From: Polytrichum commune
Taxonomy: Eukaryota > Streptophyta > Polytrichopsida > Polytrichales > Polytrichaceae
Direction of reading: 5' to 3'
NCBI GenBank assembly: GCA_950295325.1
Contig: OX485805.1
Span: 56,504,758-56,568,757, forward strand
Length of the DNA stretch: 64,000 nucleotides
Shown here: positions 61,751 to 64,000 of the stretch, one piece after another
Layout: every line of letters starts with the position of its first letter
Position numbering within the stretch: position 1 is the first letter of the stretch
Program-made: the position numbers and the translations under genes
The notes under the pieces: generated by a model
Told to the model about the DNA's origin: nothing
Database searches by the model: none
What the model saw: only the letters and a program-made list of their open reading frames with translations

Positions 61751-62981
61751 TATTTGAAGTGGATAAGAAATGAATAGAAGTTCATTAGAATGCAAATGGA
61801 CGAAATCATGGCGTTGGGGACATGATTAAGATACTCACATTCCGAAGCCCACGCATACGGAGGTGTCGTTTGAATTTTCAGAGGTGTTGGGCCACTGTGT
61901 TGCACTCGAGCAATGTGGTGCCACAACACAACCTACAAGGGCAATGCACTTGATGCACATTGCTCAATGTAGCGCGGCTCTCTTCGCGTGTCCACAACTT
62001 GCTATCTTGTGCCACCACCCGAGCATGGTCACTTAATCTCATCCTCCTTGCCATTTGTACCTCTCCCTACGGGCACATGTACAAGACATCAAAGGAGCCC
62101 CACAATCATGTTATGGAGTGAATTCACTCGCCCATATATGTCGAACACACTGTGGAGGTCATCCTATGCAAAACCTTCGTCGAAGGGACTGCCCACATCA
62201 TTTGGTCGAGTTGCATAAGTGGCCATGGCCGAGGAACAATGCGCATGTACTCCAAATGAACACGAGGAGGCTAAGAAAAGGCACATAGCTGAAAACCAAC
62301 GAGTTCTCGCCTCCTTCAATATCCTCAGGTATGCAACATTGACCTTCGTAACATGCTCCGTTGCGAACCCTAACGTTGCAAGGCACTTTGCTAGTCCAAT
62401 GCACTCTGAAGAATGTCCACCTCTGATGTCCAGACATGGTGACATGTGGGCATGAACCCACGTTATCATCCTACATGGCACGGGTTTGGGGAATGTCCTT
62501 GCCTAGTGGATGTGCATGTGTCTTACTGTGGATACCTCCCATGGTTAATGTCGGAAGCATCATTATTAAATGTTACATCCTAGGAGGATCCTCCTTTAGT
62601 TGTGCTCATTTGGAGGGAGGTGGATGTTAATCACCGTAATTACCAGTCCTGAATGCATGCATGTTACTTAATATTGCATGTCTTCATGAGAAGAGCCTAC
62701 CATATTGAGTGACTTTTACTAGGTTAATTAAGTTTAGGTTAATAATGCTTAGGTTGATAATGCATCGGTTAATAATGCATATGTCCAATTCATGCAAGTA
62801 ATTCCTCTTTATACTGCGGCACACATGAGGTTAAAGGGAAAAAATGCATGCATGAGTCGTGCTTTGCAGTGCCAGCAAAATCGCGTGTCAGGAGGTTGTA
62901 GTTGGAGATTATGAGATTGGAGTTTCTAGCCTGCCTTCCAGAAGCCAGGTGTCGAGTAGGCGAAGTGCCATATTAGCACAA
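61751..62981. promoter_or_regulatory. Divergent intergenic region of the CACTA element
   Basis: Lies between the two oppositely oriented genes and probably contains their promoters or a shared one. Small AT-rich direct words (TAATAATGCTTAGG, TAATGCATCGGTTAATAATG) lie near 62740-62785. No coding sequence that I trust. Confidence 0.35.
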
Positions 62982-63905
62982 ATGGCCCCACAATTGTATG
63001 ATAAAGAACATTACAATGATGCTAGAGATCGCTTTGACGACAATGACGAATACATGCCTGACATGGACGACACAACAACCGAGGAGGAGTCCCCACTGGC
63101 CTCACCTGACAGTCATCATGTTTTGGCGACACTTGCTTGGCAATGTCTGCCACCATCACCTATGCATAGCCGCTTACAAAGGCGCATTGTAGCAACAACA
63201 ACCACAACGGCTGTTATCCACCCTCAAGTTGAGCCAAAGGGGCACAAACAACGCACAGTGAGTATTCCGACAATTAATTTCTCCAATATTAACTTTGGAG
63301 ATCTAGGCACGTTGTAACATCGTCTTGATGATTCATTGTGTGTGCAGGGTGTGTATGCAAAGTTGGTACATCCCTCTCAGTGTCCGACCACAAAGAGTGC
63401 CGGTTCCTCGAAGTCATCTTTGCATGCCTTGGCTGTGTGCACAAGTAGATTGCCACGTCAAAGCAATCTTGCAAAGAGTACACACCCTCGTCAGAGCTTG
63501 GCAAATACTGCACCTATAGAATATGAGGCAGATGGCCATGGTCTATCTCCGCAGGTACAGTCCGATGACCTCTTAGTTGACACCCATGCTATCGAACTAT
63601 CTCGTTTTGCATCACAACGTCACATAAAGAATCAAAGGGCAAATGCTAGTTACCGTCGGCAAATTAGGGACAGTGTGGCATGTGGAGTCCCGCTTGTAGT
63701 GACATTGAAAACGAACGCATCCGGGCTCGTTATTGAGTTACGACAAAAATGGCATGCATCTATTACATCTTATGCTTACTCGTACCTAGATTATAGCCAA
63801 CAAGAATTCGAATTGCATAGCAAGAAAATAATAGAGGCGATCAAAAATAGGATAGCAAACAAGGTTTTAGGTATGTGCCGTTCCTTCTTCAAGATGGAGT
63901 TGTGA
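62982..63905 (+). pseudogene. CACTA TnpA-like (Ptta/En/Spm) protein, frameshifted, continues past the window
   Basis: Exon 1 62982..63257 is acidic and Ser/Thr-rich (DDNDEYMPDMDDTTTEEESP). A 90-bp phase-0 intron (CA/GTGAGT ... GTGCAG) leads to exon 2 from 63348. GVPLVVTLKTNASGLVIELR and WHASITSYAYSYLDYSQQEF resemble plant Ptta/En/Spm transposase-associated proteins. The frame stops at 63903-63905, but matching sequence resumes in another register from about 63855 (DGVVRKYLQTHIIETWSRW) and runs on to the window end. A 1-nt change near 63850-63870 is the simplest explanation. Confidence 0.7.
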
Positions 63906-64000
63906 GAAAATACCTGCAAACGCATATAATAGAGACATGGTCAAGGTGGTGCCGAACTTGGAGACGAAGTGGTTACAAAGACGTGTCAAAGCCAAGGTCT

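Larger units (their letters stand above)
57771..64000. mobile_element. CACTA (En/Spm-type) DNA transposon, divergent genes, right end outside window
   Basis: Contains a minus-strand TnpD-like gene (58126-61750) and a plus-strand TnpA-like gene (from 62982). The left boundary is tentative: CACTGGGGAGAACCCATAAG begins at 57771, followed by related words (ACCACCTGGGATGACCCATA) that could be subterminal repeats. The right end is not in the window. Frameshifts in both genes make an inactive element likely. Confidence 0.75.

Overview
This is nuclear DNA from a land plant. It has spliceosomal GT-AG introns, a cytosolic-type lysyl-tRNA synthetase, a plastid-targeted L7/L12 ribosomal protein, a mitochondrial SURF1, a CACTA transposon and several plant-type MITEs, in an AT-rich, repeat-dominated background. 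Short introns (mostly 90-830 bp), a SMI1/KNR4 gene and a long TPR array of a kind I associate with mosses suggest a bryophyte or other seedless plant. I cannot name the species.

Layout. 1-15.9 kb: no confident gene. It holds a 1.17-kb direct repeat, a repeat copy carrying two nested MITEs (11.8-12.5 kb), an array of splice-site-flanked cassettes (12.8-14.05 kb) and a 43-bp tandem repeat. 15.9-17.5 kb (+): plastid-targeted, asparagine-oxygenase-like 2-oxoglutarate dioxygenase with one intron and a changed metal-ligand motif. 17.65-19.4 kb: decayed partial copy of SURF1. 19.88-20.12 kb: Stowaway-type MITE. 21.5-24.3 kb (-): intact six-exon SURF1, with a local duplication at its exon 1/intron 1 border. 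27.8-28.5 kb (-): intronless, bacterial-looking SMI1/KNR4 gene with a truncated copy of its own 5' end beside it. 28.8-30.6 kb: cluster of three MITEs. 32.0-37.8 kb (-): 15-exon lysyl-tRNA synthetase, with a MITE in intron 8 and a telo-box upstream. 38-46.4 kb: repeats, a hairpin satellite and gene relics. 46.7-47.3 kb (+): plastid rpl12, preceded by CpG-depleted copies of its own 5' flank. 47.8-54.2 kb: repeats and a 585-bp MITE. 54.2-57.0 kb (+): single-exon TPR array joined to an AP2/ERF-like domain. 57.8-64 kb: CACTA element with divergent TnpD-like (-) and TnpA-like (+) genes, both apparently frameshifted, running off the window.

The genes do not form a pathway. They are housekeeping genes for plastid, mitochondrion and cytosolic translation, scattered among repeats. 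Exon joins for SURF1, lysyl-tRNA synthetase and the dioxygenase were worked out by hand from splice sites and codon phase, and every phase closes. The most notable items are the TPR-AP2 fusion, the dioxygenase with HxN in place of HxE, the acquired-looking SMI1/KNR4 gene with its duplicates, the SURF1 relic, and CpG decay of the rpl12 promoter copies.
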